Shown here piece by piece: positions 1 through 11,549 of a stretch of 64,000 nucleotides of DNA (the stretch's first letter is position 1; the number at the start of each line of letters is the position of its first letter). The notes under the pieces were generated by a model, which was given only the letters and a program-made list of their open reading frames with translations, was not told where the DNA came from and ran no database searches. The position numbers and the translations under genes are program-made. Origin of the DNA: Neocallimastix lanati (nom. inval.) (Eukaryota; Neocallimastigomycota; Neocallimastigomycetes; Neocallimastigales; Neocallimastigaceae); contig JACVTC010000061.1 in assembly GCA_016946835.1 (NCBI GenBank), positions 124,001 to 188,000 of the forward strand. Reading direction: 5' to 3'.

Positions 1-519
1 ATATTAAATAATAAATAATAAATAATTAAATAATAAATATATAAAAAAAAAAAAAAGTATTTATTATTTATTAATAAATAATAAATAATAAAATAAATAA
101 TTGAATATAGATTTATAATGAATATATTTATTTCATTAATATAATAATATTATATGTATATATATATTTTTTTATATTTTTTTTATATTATATATTACAT
201 TATATTACATTTAATATATAATATATAATATATATTATTTATTATATATTATATACTATGTATATATATTATATATTACTTTTTATATATTTTATATATT
301 ATATTATATATTACATTTGATATTATATTATTTGGTGTTACAATATATTATATGTAATCCTATTTATATATATTGTATTCTATGGTATTATATATAATTG
401 AATGTATTTTATTATATGGTATTTATATATTTTATATATTTTAATATATTATAATGTATTATAAGTGTTCACATGGTAAAAATAAATTTTTTTTATGAAT
501 TTTTTTTTTTTTTTTTGAA
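1..519. other. AT-rich non-coding stretch
   Basis: Almost pure A/T with short TATA and TAATAAATA repeats. No codon-biased reading frame and no RNA gene is visible. The only events are homopolymer runs and ATATAT tracts. Confidence 0.7.
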
Positions 520-945
520 ACTGGGATTAATGAATGAGGGGAGGGGAAGAGGAGGACAGTCCTCTCCAGTCTCTCCCATAAAGATAGCAGACACTCCATT
601 GGATTCTATGTTCTTTGCCATATTGTTTTGTTTTGGGGTGGACATGAAAAACCTCTCTCTTAGCAAGATTAATATGAAAAGTATTAGCCACTTTATAGGA
701 CAGACAGACAGACTTTTTCAAGTGATCTCTTTTAAGTATCATCACTAAGAATAACTAACTACACTAATCCTAAAATAGATCAACTGCTCTCTTCATTAGC
801 AATTGTAGCGTCTAGCTAATGGGATTTTTTTTCACCATGGGGAGCAACCATCTAACTTTATTTATAAGAAAAAACACCCTGGAAGGATAAAAATCACCCC
901 ATATAAATTTAGGAGGTAGTTGCAGAATCTTAGGTGTCATAAAAC
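520..945 (-). pseudogene. Unidentified higher-GC relic, possibly decayed coding DNA
   Basis: This island is far richer in G+C than its surroundings, which in this genome usually marks coding or formerly coding DNA. On the minus strand a frame starting near 940 (beginning MTPKILQLPPKF) runs into stops. A 72-codon open frame follows at 745-527. The frame is interrupted and no family motif is recognisable. It could be a decayed gene or transposon fragment. It does not align by eye with the transporter or xylanase genes of this window. Confidence 0.3.
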
Positions 946-3900
946 AATACAAAAAATAAATAAATAAATAAATAATTGAATAAATAAATTAATGAATAAA
1001 TAAATATTTTATTATTATTATTATTTTAATATTATTATTTTTTTTCTCATTATTTATTAAAAATAGAGAAAAAAAAAAAAGAAGGAACAAAATAAATTAA
1101 AAAAAAAATATTAAATTATTTAATACTATTTATTCTTATATTCATAATAAATAAATAAATTAATAAATAAATTAATAAATAAAATAAATAAATAAAACAA
1201 TATTTTCAATTAACAAAAATAAAAATAAAAATTAGATTAAGCTATTATTCTATTATTCTATTATATTTTATTTATTCTATTATCTATGATATATATTATA
1301 TATTATCTATTAGATTAGATATACAATAAAATATAAAAAATAAAATTAATATATATAATGAATAATTATCTATTATTCATTATTATATAATTATTTATTA
1401 TGATATAATTATTCATTATGATAATAATTATTTATTATTATATAATTATTTATTATTATATAATTATTTATTATGATATAATTATTTATTATGATATAAT
1501 TATTTATTATGATATAATAAATAATTATAAAACATATAAAATTAAATTTTGTAAATTTTTAAATTTAACCAATAGAATGAATTTTAATAAAATTGGAAAT
1601 ATCGATTGAAACAATAGCATCCTTGATTAAAAATTAAATCTAACCTATTATTTTGTATAAATTTTAATTTTAATAATTATTTAATTGTAAGGGTCGACTT
1701 CTATTGGTTTCCTATTTTTATTATTAGAGAGCATTTATTTATCTATATATTCACTTATTCATTTATTTATTTATTTATATTAGTAATATTATCTATATTA
1801 TTTATTTACTTATTTATTTATTTATTTAATTTATTAACCAATTAGTTTTATTTTTTTTAATTTAAAAAAAAGTTAATATAAATAGTTTGAATATACAATT
1901 GCATCATATATTATAATACACTTATAAAATATATCTACTAAATTAAAAATACAAAATAAATAATTAAAAAATTCTAAATAATAAAGTTTAAATGATATAA
2001 ATTAAAGTTTAATTTATATTTAATATAAACTTTATTTTATATCAAAAGTAAAGTTAAAATGATATAAATTAAAATTTAAAAAATTTTAAAGAAAACATTT
2101 TATTGGTTGAAAAATTTTATTTTATCCAAAATATAAATTAAAAAAAAAATTTTTTTTTATATTTAAAAAATTTTTATTTGTTTGTTTGTGAATTACATTT
2201 TTTTTTTCTTTTTATTTATTTTATATTTTATTTTTATATATTTTATTTTATTTTATTTTATATATTTTATTTTATATATTTTATTTTATATATATTTTAT
2301 ATTTTATTTTATATATTTTATTTTATATATTTTGAATTTTAATTTTTTAATAGTCGTTTTGTATATTTTTTAATTAGAAGGTAAAAAGAATGAAAAGATT
2401 TAAAAAAAAAAAAAAAAAAAAGCATTTATTTTCTATTTAGAATAAAAAAATTTAAAATTAAAATAAAATAAAATTTGACATTTTTAATTTAAAAAAATAA
2501 ATAAATAAATAAATAATATTTAAATAAATAAAAATTATTAAATAAAAAATTAAATAGAAGATATATTAAAAAAATTAATAATAATAATAATAATAATTAA
2601 AATTTGTTTAATAAAACTAGGATCATAATTATAATAAATTAGGTTGATAATAAATAAATAATTGAATAGATGAATAAATAATTAAATAAGTAATTAATTA
2701 ATTAATTGAATAGATGAATATAGAATTAAATAATTAATTAATTAATTAATTGAATAGATGAATATAGAATTAAATAATTAATTAATTAATTAATTAATTG
2801 AATAGATGAATATAGAATTAAATAAATGAGTATAGAATTAATAAAAAAAAAAAAAATTTAATAAAGATTTTAATTAAATTAAATTTAGGTTGATCATAAA
2901 TAAAAAATAAATCAAATCTTTATAATTAGGATGAAAATTTCAATTAATTAGGTTGATAATCAATAAAAAAATAAATCAAATCTTTATAATTAGGTTGTTA
3001 ATTTCAATTAATTAGGTTGATAATCAATATAAATAATGAAGGATTCATAGAAAATAGAAAAAGAAAAAAAAAAATTTTTTTTTTTTATTAAAATATATAA
3101 TAACCTCATGGAATAAAAAAAAAAAAATAAAAATAAAAAAGATAAGAACAATTAAGAATTCTTAAATTTTTTTTTTTTTTTTTTTTTATTTATATATATA
3201 TATATTTTGATATGTCTCAATATTATTTAAATTAATAATATAATTAATAATATAATATATAAATAATAAATATAAATATTTTATTAATTATGTTGGATAG
3301 TTTTAATAAGTAGGATTAAAATATACAATTAAATAAATGAAATTTCTTTTTCTTTTTCTTTTTTTTTCTCATATTAATTTCTTTTTTTATACATAATAGA
3401 TAATATTTATATTATATATAAAAAGATTTTATCTATCATTATTTTATTGAACTTATTATATTATATTTTATCCTATACTCTAAATTACTTAATATATATA
3501 ATGATTTTTTTTTCCCATTTTAATATAGTATATTTTATTATTAAAAAATAAAATAAAATAAAATAAAATAAAAGTAATGATAATAATAAAAATAGGTGAA
3601 TGGGTGAAAAATAGGATGGAATAAAATAGGAATGAAAAAGAGTTATTTCTTTCTCGTTTTTTTTTTTTTTTTTTTTTTTTAGGGATGATGAAACTTTTTT
3701 TTTTTTTTTTTTTTTCTCTTATATTGTTATTTTTATTGTTTCAGTAGTATAATAATACCATCTGTTAGAATTTTTTTTTTTTTTTCATTATTGTTAATTG
3801 AAAAAGTATCATTTTTTATTACTATAATTTTAAAAGTGTAATAGTGGGACTATCTGTACTTGGAATTGATTGATTTATTATTTTTTTTTTTTTTTTATTG

Positions 3901-4027
3901 ATGCTATTGTTTTAGTAGTAGTGAAGTAGTACTATCTATAGTAGGGATGGGAATGATAGATCTTTATATATATATATATATATTATATTTTATTTTTTTA
4001 TTATTTTTATATTTATTATTTTTATTA

Positions 4028-4101
<74 letters not shown>

Positions 4102-4436
4102 GTACATTAATTTCAAGATTTATGTATAAAAAAATTATAGTTAATATATATATTATAAATCAGGTTATTAATTGATTTATCACTAATTATCAGTTGATAA
4201 TAACTTTATATAATCCATTATATATATAATGTACATCATAGAGTAGAGATGTTAAAAAAGTTTCATAGTTTATGATGGTCATTACAATATTAGAGTATTA
4301 AATATAAGATATTTTGAGATGAAAAAAAAAAAATAAAGTAATAAATAAAATATTAAATAAATTAATAAATATTATAATAAATATTATAAAATAATATATT
4401 ATTAAATAATATATTATAAGATAAATTAATTAGACA
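946..4436. repeat. Simple-sequence-rich intergenic DNA
   Basis: No gene seen. The stretch holds several short tandem arrays. About 1400-1515 repeats an 18-base TTATTATGATATAATTA-type unit. About 2640-2840 repeats a unit of roughly 45-50 bases containing GAATAGATGAATATAGAATT and AATTAATT runs. 4031-4101 is an (ATT)n microsatellite. Many A or T homopolymers of 10-24 bases are present. Open frames here are only translations of these repeats. Confidence 0.7.
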
Positions 4437-4588
4437 TTAACTTTGGAGGGTCATCCTGAGGAACTGCTGAAGGTGATGGTTTACTCTGGCTTACTTTATC
4501 GATGGTAACAGTGTGAGTTCCCTCCAGATCTCGTCTCTCCTTACTTTTCTTTCACTCATAAGAAGCTACCACCACACCAACAATGCAA

Positions 4589-4592
<4 letters not shown>
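4437..4592 (-). pseudogene. Orphan coding-like relic or lost exon (membrane-protein tail?)
   Basis: A 155-base island of balanced composition sits inside AT-only DNA. On the minus strand it reads IVGVVVASYE, a stop, then a hydrophilic stretch (RRDLEGTHTVTIDKVSQS and onward, ending QDDPPKLM). This looks like the end of a transmembrane helix followed by a cytoplasmic tail, with one stop codon. No other exon is recognisable nearby. It is probably a remnant of a single-pass membrane protein gene. That is inference from composition and residue pattern only. Confidence 0.3.
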
Positions 4593-4619
<27 letters not shown>

Positions 4620-4759
4620 CTTATTATATTAAAAACTTATATAAAGATAAAGAACTTCTCATTCATGTTCATATATTTAGTAAAAAATTGAATATTTTAT
4701 AAAGTTAGGTAAAAATAAAATAAAAATCCTTCTCAAACAGAACCAAACCAAATCTATTG

Positions 4760-4796
<37 letters not shown>

Positions 4797-5017
4797 GAGT
4801 TCAAAAGAAATAAAAAAAAAAAAATTTTTTTTTTTTTTTTTTCAATTCTATACTCTATGATTCTATATTTCAACAAATTTCTTAAACTGAAATTTATTTC
4901 CTTCCTAAGAAGGAGGGGGAAGATTAAAGGAATTTCTATCTCTATCTCTATGCCTATCGGTCACTTTCTATTTTTTTTTTTCATACTCTTTCATTTTTCA
5001 AATGATAAAATAAAAAT

Positions 5018-5061
<44 letters not shown>

Positions 5062-5427
5062 TAAAAATAAGAAAAAATAAGTTATTAAACAATAAATAAA
5101 TATTTAATAAAATTTTCATTTAACTTTTTTTTTTTTTTTTTTTTTTTTTGATTTATCAAAGTGATTCTTTCCTGACATTTCTTATCTTTTGTTGAAATAT
5201 TAAAAAAAAAAAAAAAAAAAAAGAAAAAAAAATTTAACGCTGAAAAAAAAATATATATATTTTATTATTTTATTTATTCATTATAAGCATTATATATATT
5301 TATTATTACTATCATTAATATTATTATTTTTAGTATATATTCTTATATTTTGTTATTATTAATGTTATATTTTATTCAAATAGTATTTATAACTTTATGA
5401 TCTATTTTTTTTTTTTTTTTTTTTTTT
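4593..5427. other. Non-coding, homopolymer-rich
   Basis: Contains an A run near 4760-4790, (AAAAAT)n near 5005-5070 and several T runs. No gene is seen. Confidence 0.65.
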
Positions 5428-5843
5428 TGAATGTACTATTTTAATAAAATTTATTTAAATTAAAAATTTCATTGAAAAATTATTGAATTCTTTTTTTCTT
5501 TAAATTTAAGTTTTTTCCGGGCTATCTTGACATCCCATTTCTTCAAGGATGGAGTCCCTTACATTCATGAGCATAGTATTGTGAGTAAACCTAGGCGAGG
5601 AGATAAGCCACTGCAAAAAAAAAAAAAAAGAAAGGAAAGTCTTAGTAAATTTCATGCTTTCCTAAGAGCTGATTCCAACACACAAACAAACAAACCTCAT
5701 CATTCCATTGGTTAAAGGAAGGAAGAAAAAGTTTAGAGACCCCTTAAAAACCAAATCGTCGTCGCACTACCCTTCAACTCTTAACTCATAACTCTGACAT
5801 TGAAGTTGAAATGGGGGCGAGAAAAAAATAAAACTTTGGCTTG

Positions 5844-5886
<43 letters not shown>

Positions 5887-5912
5887 CATGGAACGGATCC
5901 TCAAGTTCAAAC

Positions 5913-5943
<31 letters not shown>

Positions 5944-6293
5944 GAGAAGACCATAAGAAAAAAAAATTACTGGCAACTGACTGCTAAATACTATAATGCA
6001 ATAATGATAAACTATTTCCCTATACCTTTCATACCTTTTTTTTTTTTTTTTTTTACCTTTGAACGTTTTGAGTAGAGAATGTTCAGGTGGAAATATGGAA
6101 TACCTTCAATATCATCATTATCATCATTATCATCATCTTCATAAGTGAATCCGATGACTATTAAATAAAGTTTTACGTCTTCATTCTTTCAATTACCCTC
6201 CCACCTTACCTTTAGGGAAGGGTAGCAATGAAATTGACAAAGTGGTTAAAAATAAAAAGGATTGGAAGAACATCGATGGTACATGAATTTAGT

Positions 6294-6324
<31 letters not shown>

Positions 6325-6467
6325 ATTTCACCATAAATTTTGAGATGGATAGAATACTATAATATAATATAATAATACCAAAAAAAAATTTTTTTCACGG
6401 ACAGATGAAGAACAACCTTCTGGGTTTAATATTTAATATTTAATATTTAATATTTAATATTTAATAT

Positions 6468-6499
<32 letters not shown>

Positions 6500-6710
6500 C
6501 TAAAAATGGTAGAATGAATGATGGCAGCCACAATAATACTGAAAAGTCGTCCGTCCTAAGTTGATAGTGTAAGATGAAAGAGTACCCTCTGATCTTTGAG
6601 CAGGGAGTAACTTCGGAAATATATAAGTTGGACATAGGAACATTGGAACACCATTACAATCAATAGAAAGATCAGTAATGATAGAGACGACCAACAGCAA
6701 AAAATAAATG
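5428..6710 (-). pseudogene. Decayed copy of the 506-aa sugar transporter
   Basis: Read on the minus strand, this region still aligns with the intact transporters. The 3' flank (5428-5505) matches the T5 3' flank, and the stop codon is at 5508-5506. The C-terminal coding part follows at about 5515-5690, then the segment around GVWG and the 'GP-PWVY' region. The segment corresponding to residues about 137-187 is at 6505-6705 (remnants LSIDCNGV, LCPTYI, RGTLSS). Frameshifts, stops and pure A or T runs of 20-36 bases are scattered through it. Residues of roughly 190-325 are missing and the N-terminal third is absent. It cannot encode a transporter. It shows that the array once reached this far left or that a copy was dispersed here. 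Confidence 0.85.
6427..6498. repeat. (TTTAATA)n then (TAG)n microsatellites
   Basis: A period-7 TTTAATA array at about 6427-6466 runs directly into a TAG array to 6498. It lies exactly where about 135 codons of the transporter relic have been lost. Confidence 0.8.
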
Positions 6711-6948
6711 ATAAAAAAAAGTATGATTTATTTATTTTTATTTTTAATAATAATAATAATTATTATTATATATTAATTTTTTTTTTAAATGGTTCATTTC
6801 TTATTATTTCTATTATTAGTTTTCTAATTAATTATAAATCATCTTCAATAGATAACTTTATTATTAATTTATTATATATAATCATCAGAATATAAACTTA
6901 AATATATATAGAATTTTATTTTATTTTATTTTTTTTTTTTTTTTTTTT

Positions 6949-7255
6949 TGATATAAATTTTTAAAGTTTTAATGCTAAATTTTTTTTTTTAATAAAAAGA
7001 TACCTTTTTTATTAATGGTATTATAATTACACACAATTAGAGAGTATAAATCAAAAAGAGTCACACAAACGCCCTCTAAAATGATTTCGTCATTCAATAA
7101 ATGCATTTGTTCAAAAATTATACCCTTGATTACAAGGCCAATCAGGCCCTTATTACTTAGGTATCAAATTATACTTCTCTACATAATAATATAAAATAAT
7201 TGATAAACTAGAACTAAAATAATATATATAAACTTTTTAATTATTATTCTTAACA
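6949..7255 (+). repeat. 5' LTR (degenerate)
   Basis: Pairs with 8653-8936. Conserved blocks occur in the same order, including TTAATGGTA, AGTATAAATCAAA, AAATGCATTTGTT, TTGATTACAA and TTATTCTTAACA. The left boundary is approximate because it abuts a poly-T run. Confidence 0.6.
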
Positions 7256-7442
7256 TTTTCCCTCCCCTCCTCCCTCCCTTCAAAGTTTAATATTCTATAT
7301 TAAAACATTGTTCAATATGTCATGTCTAAAAGTATTTGTCTTCCATGTGTGTTGTTTAGATATTTAGTAAAAAAATTTCGTTTTTCTAGGTTGTCTTGTT
7401 GGGATTTTTATATATACTTAGAGAGTTCTATTTCTCCTTTTT

Positions 7443-7485
<43 letters not shown>

Positions 7486-7488
<3 letters not shown>

Positions 7489-7640
7489 TAAATCTCTTAT
7501 AGGATGGTAATTTTTTTTTCTCTAACTAAATCTCTTATAGGATGGTAATTTTTTTTTCTCTAACTAAATCTCTTATAGGATGGTAATTTTTTTTTCTAAT
7601 TAAATCTCATATATGATGGTATTTTTTTTTTTTTTTTTTG
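7486..7640 (+). repeat. 38-bp tandem repeat, about 4 copies
   Basis: The unit starts AACTAAATCTCTTATAGGAT and ends in a T run. Copies begin at about 7486, 7524, 7562 and 7598 (the last diverged). It lies inside the decayed LTR element and is directly preceded by a T run of about 45 bases. Confidence 0.85.
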
Positions 7641-8215
7641 ATATCTATGGTCTTTGATTTTTTTGGATTGATTGTTCCATTCTTGCAACTAGAGAGGGTC
7701 CCGTTTTGGTTTGGTTATTCTGTATTTGATCATTCTATCTTAGGGTTTGATATTACGATTCATTGCTTTAACCGCATGATTCTTCTACCATCAACAAAAG
7801 TTTATTAGCTCCTTCAATTTTTTATGGCAGGGTATTCACTTTCTTGCAGTTGATGTTGATTTGGAATTTCTCTTTTTAAAGAAATTTTTTTTTTTTTTTT
7901 GTTCCTTGTGATTTTCTTCTTCAGTTTCTGCTTTCATAATTAATTAAAAAAAGAATATAAATTATATTTTAGTATATCCTATTTTTTTTTTATTTTTTTT
8001 TATTAATTAAATATTTTCCTTTTTATTCATAATTTTTCACATCCTTTTGGGTAGATGTCTTAATTTAATTGTATTTTGTATTTTTTTGCTGACAATAGCT
8101 GATTATTATTTCTCAATGAAATCATATTTCAAGGTAGGTGAGAATGTCTCTTTTAATAAGTCTACCCCTAAAACTTTTGTGTGTGTAAACTCCTCTCGCG
8201 GCGAAGCGAAGCATG

Positions 8216-8258
<43 letters not shown>

Positions 8259-8652
8259 CATTTCCTTCAGAATCATGCTTATATTTTAAAATACCCATCG
8301 TGGTGTTAGTTAATTTTATAGTTATTTCTTCTGATTAAAATAACTTCTGTGGACTTAATATTTATATATTTAGTATTTCTGGAATTTTGATTGTCAACTA
8401 AATATCTTATAATTATTGCTAAATTTTTATTATCATCTCTCTCTTTATTTTTAACTTTTTGTAATAAATGAACAATACTGGTGGATGATACACTATCATA
8501 GAATGATGGGTTTAACTCGTTAGATGATGTGTCGCTATTCTTTATACTGTAATTTTCCCATCATTGTATGGTGATTTTGTTATATAATCGTTTTATATTA
8601 ATAGGTGTTTTTTTTTTGTTGTAAATAAAAATGGTTAAATCAACGGAGACTC

Positions 8653-8936
8653 GTAATCTTTAAAATTTTAATGATAAATTTTATTAATAAAAGACACCAT
8701 TTTATTAATGGTAATATTATTATACGCAATTATATAGTATAAATCAAATATAGTAACACTAGTGCTATAAAACAATTCGCAATACATGAAATGCATTTCA
8801 TCATTTGTTGAAATTATACGTTTGATTACAAAGTTATTCAAGCCTTATTACATATGTATTAAATTATACATGTACATATTATATAATTAATTTATAACTA
8901 CACTAAATATTAAACTTTTAATTTTTATTCTTAACA
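8653..8936 (+). repeat. 3' LTR (degenerate)
   Basis: Partner of the repeat at 6949-7255. It is clearly related but with many substitutions, so the insertion is old. Confidence 0.6.
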
Positions 8937-9414
8937 TAAATAATTATTGAAATATTTAATATTTTAATTAAATTTTAATAAAATTGGATAAATTTTTATT
9001 AAAATTTATTTTAGTATAATTATTCTCTAATATACTTAATATTTAAAAAAAAAAAAATAAATATATATATATATATATATAATTGTTGAAAAAAATAATA
9101 AATATTATAATGAAAAATAATTATAATAATTTTATTTAAAAAAAAAAATATTATATTTTCAAAATAAGATTTATATATATAATTTTAGTAAAATTATCCA
9201 TTTATATTAATAATATTTTAATGAGTAATATGAATCATATATATAATTCAGAAATTTTAATTTTTTATAATATTATACCCAATAAAAACATATTAAAAGT
9301 AATCTTTTTGAATATTTTTACTTAGCATATTATATTAATACTTTAAAATATTACAATTACTATGAAAAAAAAAACCCTTAAAAAAGGTTAAATTAATAAA
9401 AAAAATTATATGAA

Positions 9415-9453
<39 letters not shown>

Positions 9454-11379
9454 TAGTTCTGAAAATTTCCCATGATATATTCATGAATATTAATATTAGA
9501 TCACATTTCTAATTAAGAAATCTTACTATAAAATTATTTATATTAAAAGTAATCTTTTAAATATTATTATTTTTATAAATATTTATAATATTTAATATTA
9601 AGAAAATTTTCCTTGAAAAAGTTTTAATATTTAAATATAAAAAAGGGAAATATATAAAATTTAATGTTATTTTTATTTTAAAAAATAAATAAATTTTATT
9701 TTATTATATTAATTTATTATATTATAATCATCCATTATATAGAATTTCAAATTTATTGATATAAATAATTTTTTTTGAAATAATATAATTAAATTTAATA
9801 TAATTGGATAAAATTTTATTGAATTTTTTTATAATAAAATTTTGTTATAAAAATATAAAAATATAAATTACAAATAAATATTGATTTTATATAATTTTAT
9901 TTTAAAAACTAAAATATTAATATATAAATATTAATTTATGAATATTAATGATAATAATAAATTATATATAAAATATTAATATATAAATATTAATGTATGA
10001 ATATTAATATTATAATAAATAATTATAATAATAATAATATTATTATAAAAAACATTATTATTTTATCTAAAAACTATTTATATTTAAGTTTAGTGAATAT
10101 TTGTTTATGAATATTTATATATATATATATATATTTTTATAAAAAGAAATTCAATTATATTTATCTTATATTATTAAGTAAAACTTGTCATTTCAATACG
10201 GTTATTAAAAATATTGTATATCATATACTTTATAAATATTTTATACCTCATTTTTTAATTTATTCAATAATTTTATTATTGTTAATAAGATAATAATTTT
10301 ACATTTGGAAAATTTATTTAAATTTTATAAATTAACTATAAAAAAATTTATATAAAAAATCATAAAAAAAAAAAAAAAAAAAAAAGTGTTGAAAATTTCC
10401 CATATTAATTCAGAAATTTTAATTTTATATTATATTTTATAAAAAAATAAAATTTTAAGCATATTAAAAGTAATCTTTTAAATATTATTTATATAAATAT
10501 TTAGAGTATTTAATTTAAGAAAAATTTACTTGGAAAAGTTTTAATATTTAAATATAAAATATAAAATAGGTATATAAATTTAATATTATTGTTACTTTAC
10601 AAAATATAAAATTTATTTTATAAAACATTGCAAAATTTATTTGTATATATTTTAAAAATTTTCAATTTTAATTTATATAATATTAAATACAATAAAAACA
10701 TATTAAAAGTAATCTTTTTCAGTATTTTTACTTAGCATATTATATTAATACTTAAAAAAATTGAATTTTTATGGCATTGAAAATGGTTAATTTAATAAAA
10801 ATTTATATAATAAATTAAAATAAAAAAAAAAATTAGTTCTGAAAATTTCCCATATATAAATGATATATTAATGAATATTAATATTAAAATACATTTCTAA
10901 TTCAGAATTTTTAATATATTATTACATATTTTATAAAAAATAAAATTTAAGCATATTAAAAGTAATCTTTTAAATATTATTATTTATATAAATATTTATA
11001 ATATTTAATATTAATGAAAATTTTCCATGGAATGGTTTTATTATTTAAACATAAATTAATGATAAATATAAATTTTAATATTATTTCTATTTTAAATTAA
11101 AAAAATAAATTTTATTTTATAATTAATTTTAATTTATATAATATTATATATAATAGAAGCATATTAAAAGTAATTTTTTTGGAGTATTTTTACTTTGCAT
11201 ATTATATTAATATTTTGATATATTATTTGTTATTACTTTGAAAAAAATCCTTGAAAAAGGTTAAAATATTAGATTCAAAAAAAAAAAGTTTTTTTATATA
11301 CATTGATAAAAAGTTATATAATTATTATAAAAAATAAATTAATTACTAATATTAATAATTTTAATTTAGAAATATAATT
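8937..11379 (+). promoter_or_regulatory. Array of conserved non-coding units upstream of T1
   Basis: No gene lies here. The stretch contains about six copies of the core CATATTAAAAGTAATCTTTT (or a close variant), near 9287, 9540, 10459, 10697, 10952 and 11158. Some copies continue to TTTTTACTTAGCATATTATA. Interspersed are copies of GAAAATTTCCCAT and of TTCAGAAATTTTAAT. The same units, in the same order, precede the other transporter copies. They could be promoter/enhancer modules or simply passengers of the segmental duplications. Function is inference. Confidence 0.55.
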
Positions 11380-11549
11380 AAAAATATTTTTTAATTTGAC
11401 ATTTTTATATAAAATATTTAAAATAAATTTTAATATAAAAGAACGAAATTTTTTTTTTTTTATTTTTTTTCTTCATTATAATTATATAATAATTATAAAA
11501 TTAATTTAAGATAAAAATAATAAATATAAATTTGTAAATAAAATATAAT
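11380..11549 (+). promoter_or_regulatory. Conserved proximal promoter/leader of T1
   Basis: The last 120-170 bases before the start codon are shared by all six intact transporters. They contain AAAAGAACGAAATTTT, a poly-pyrimidine stretch ending TTCTTCATT, a palindromic ATTATAATTATATAATAATTATAA-like element, and an A-rich leader ending AAATAAAATATAAT before ATG. The order and spacing are kept, so this is probably the core promoter and 5' untranslated leader. Confidence 0.6.

Larger units (their letters stand above)
6949..8936 (+). mobile_element. Decayed Ty1/copia-like LTR retrotransposon
   Basis: Two diverged direct repeats bracket about 1.4 kb: about 6949-7255 and 8653-8936. They share TAATG-TAAATTTT, TTAATGGTA, AGTATAAATCAAA, TGATTACAA and the end TTCTTAACA. 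A terminal CA is typical of LTRs. The interior (about 7320-8215) contains plus-strand fragments in shifted frames that resemble the copia integrase and post-integrase region. One is CLPCVLF followed by a segment like PLEFIYTDL-SP. Another reads INKSLLAPSIFYGRVFTFLQ. A third ends in ENVSF. Gag, protease and reverse transcriptase are not recognisable, and T runs of 20-45 bases interrupt the rest. The family assignment is by eye. Confidence 0.5.

Noticed and set aside
4857-5045. 62-codon frame and similar short frames in AT-rich DNA (1418, 2182, 3947, 7322, 8047, 54227)
   Set aside because: They are translations of microsatellites or homopolymers without codon signature; those at 7322 and 8047 are fragments of the LTR element relic.
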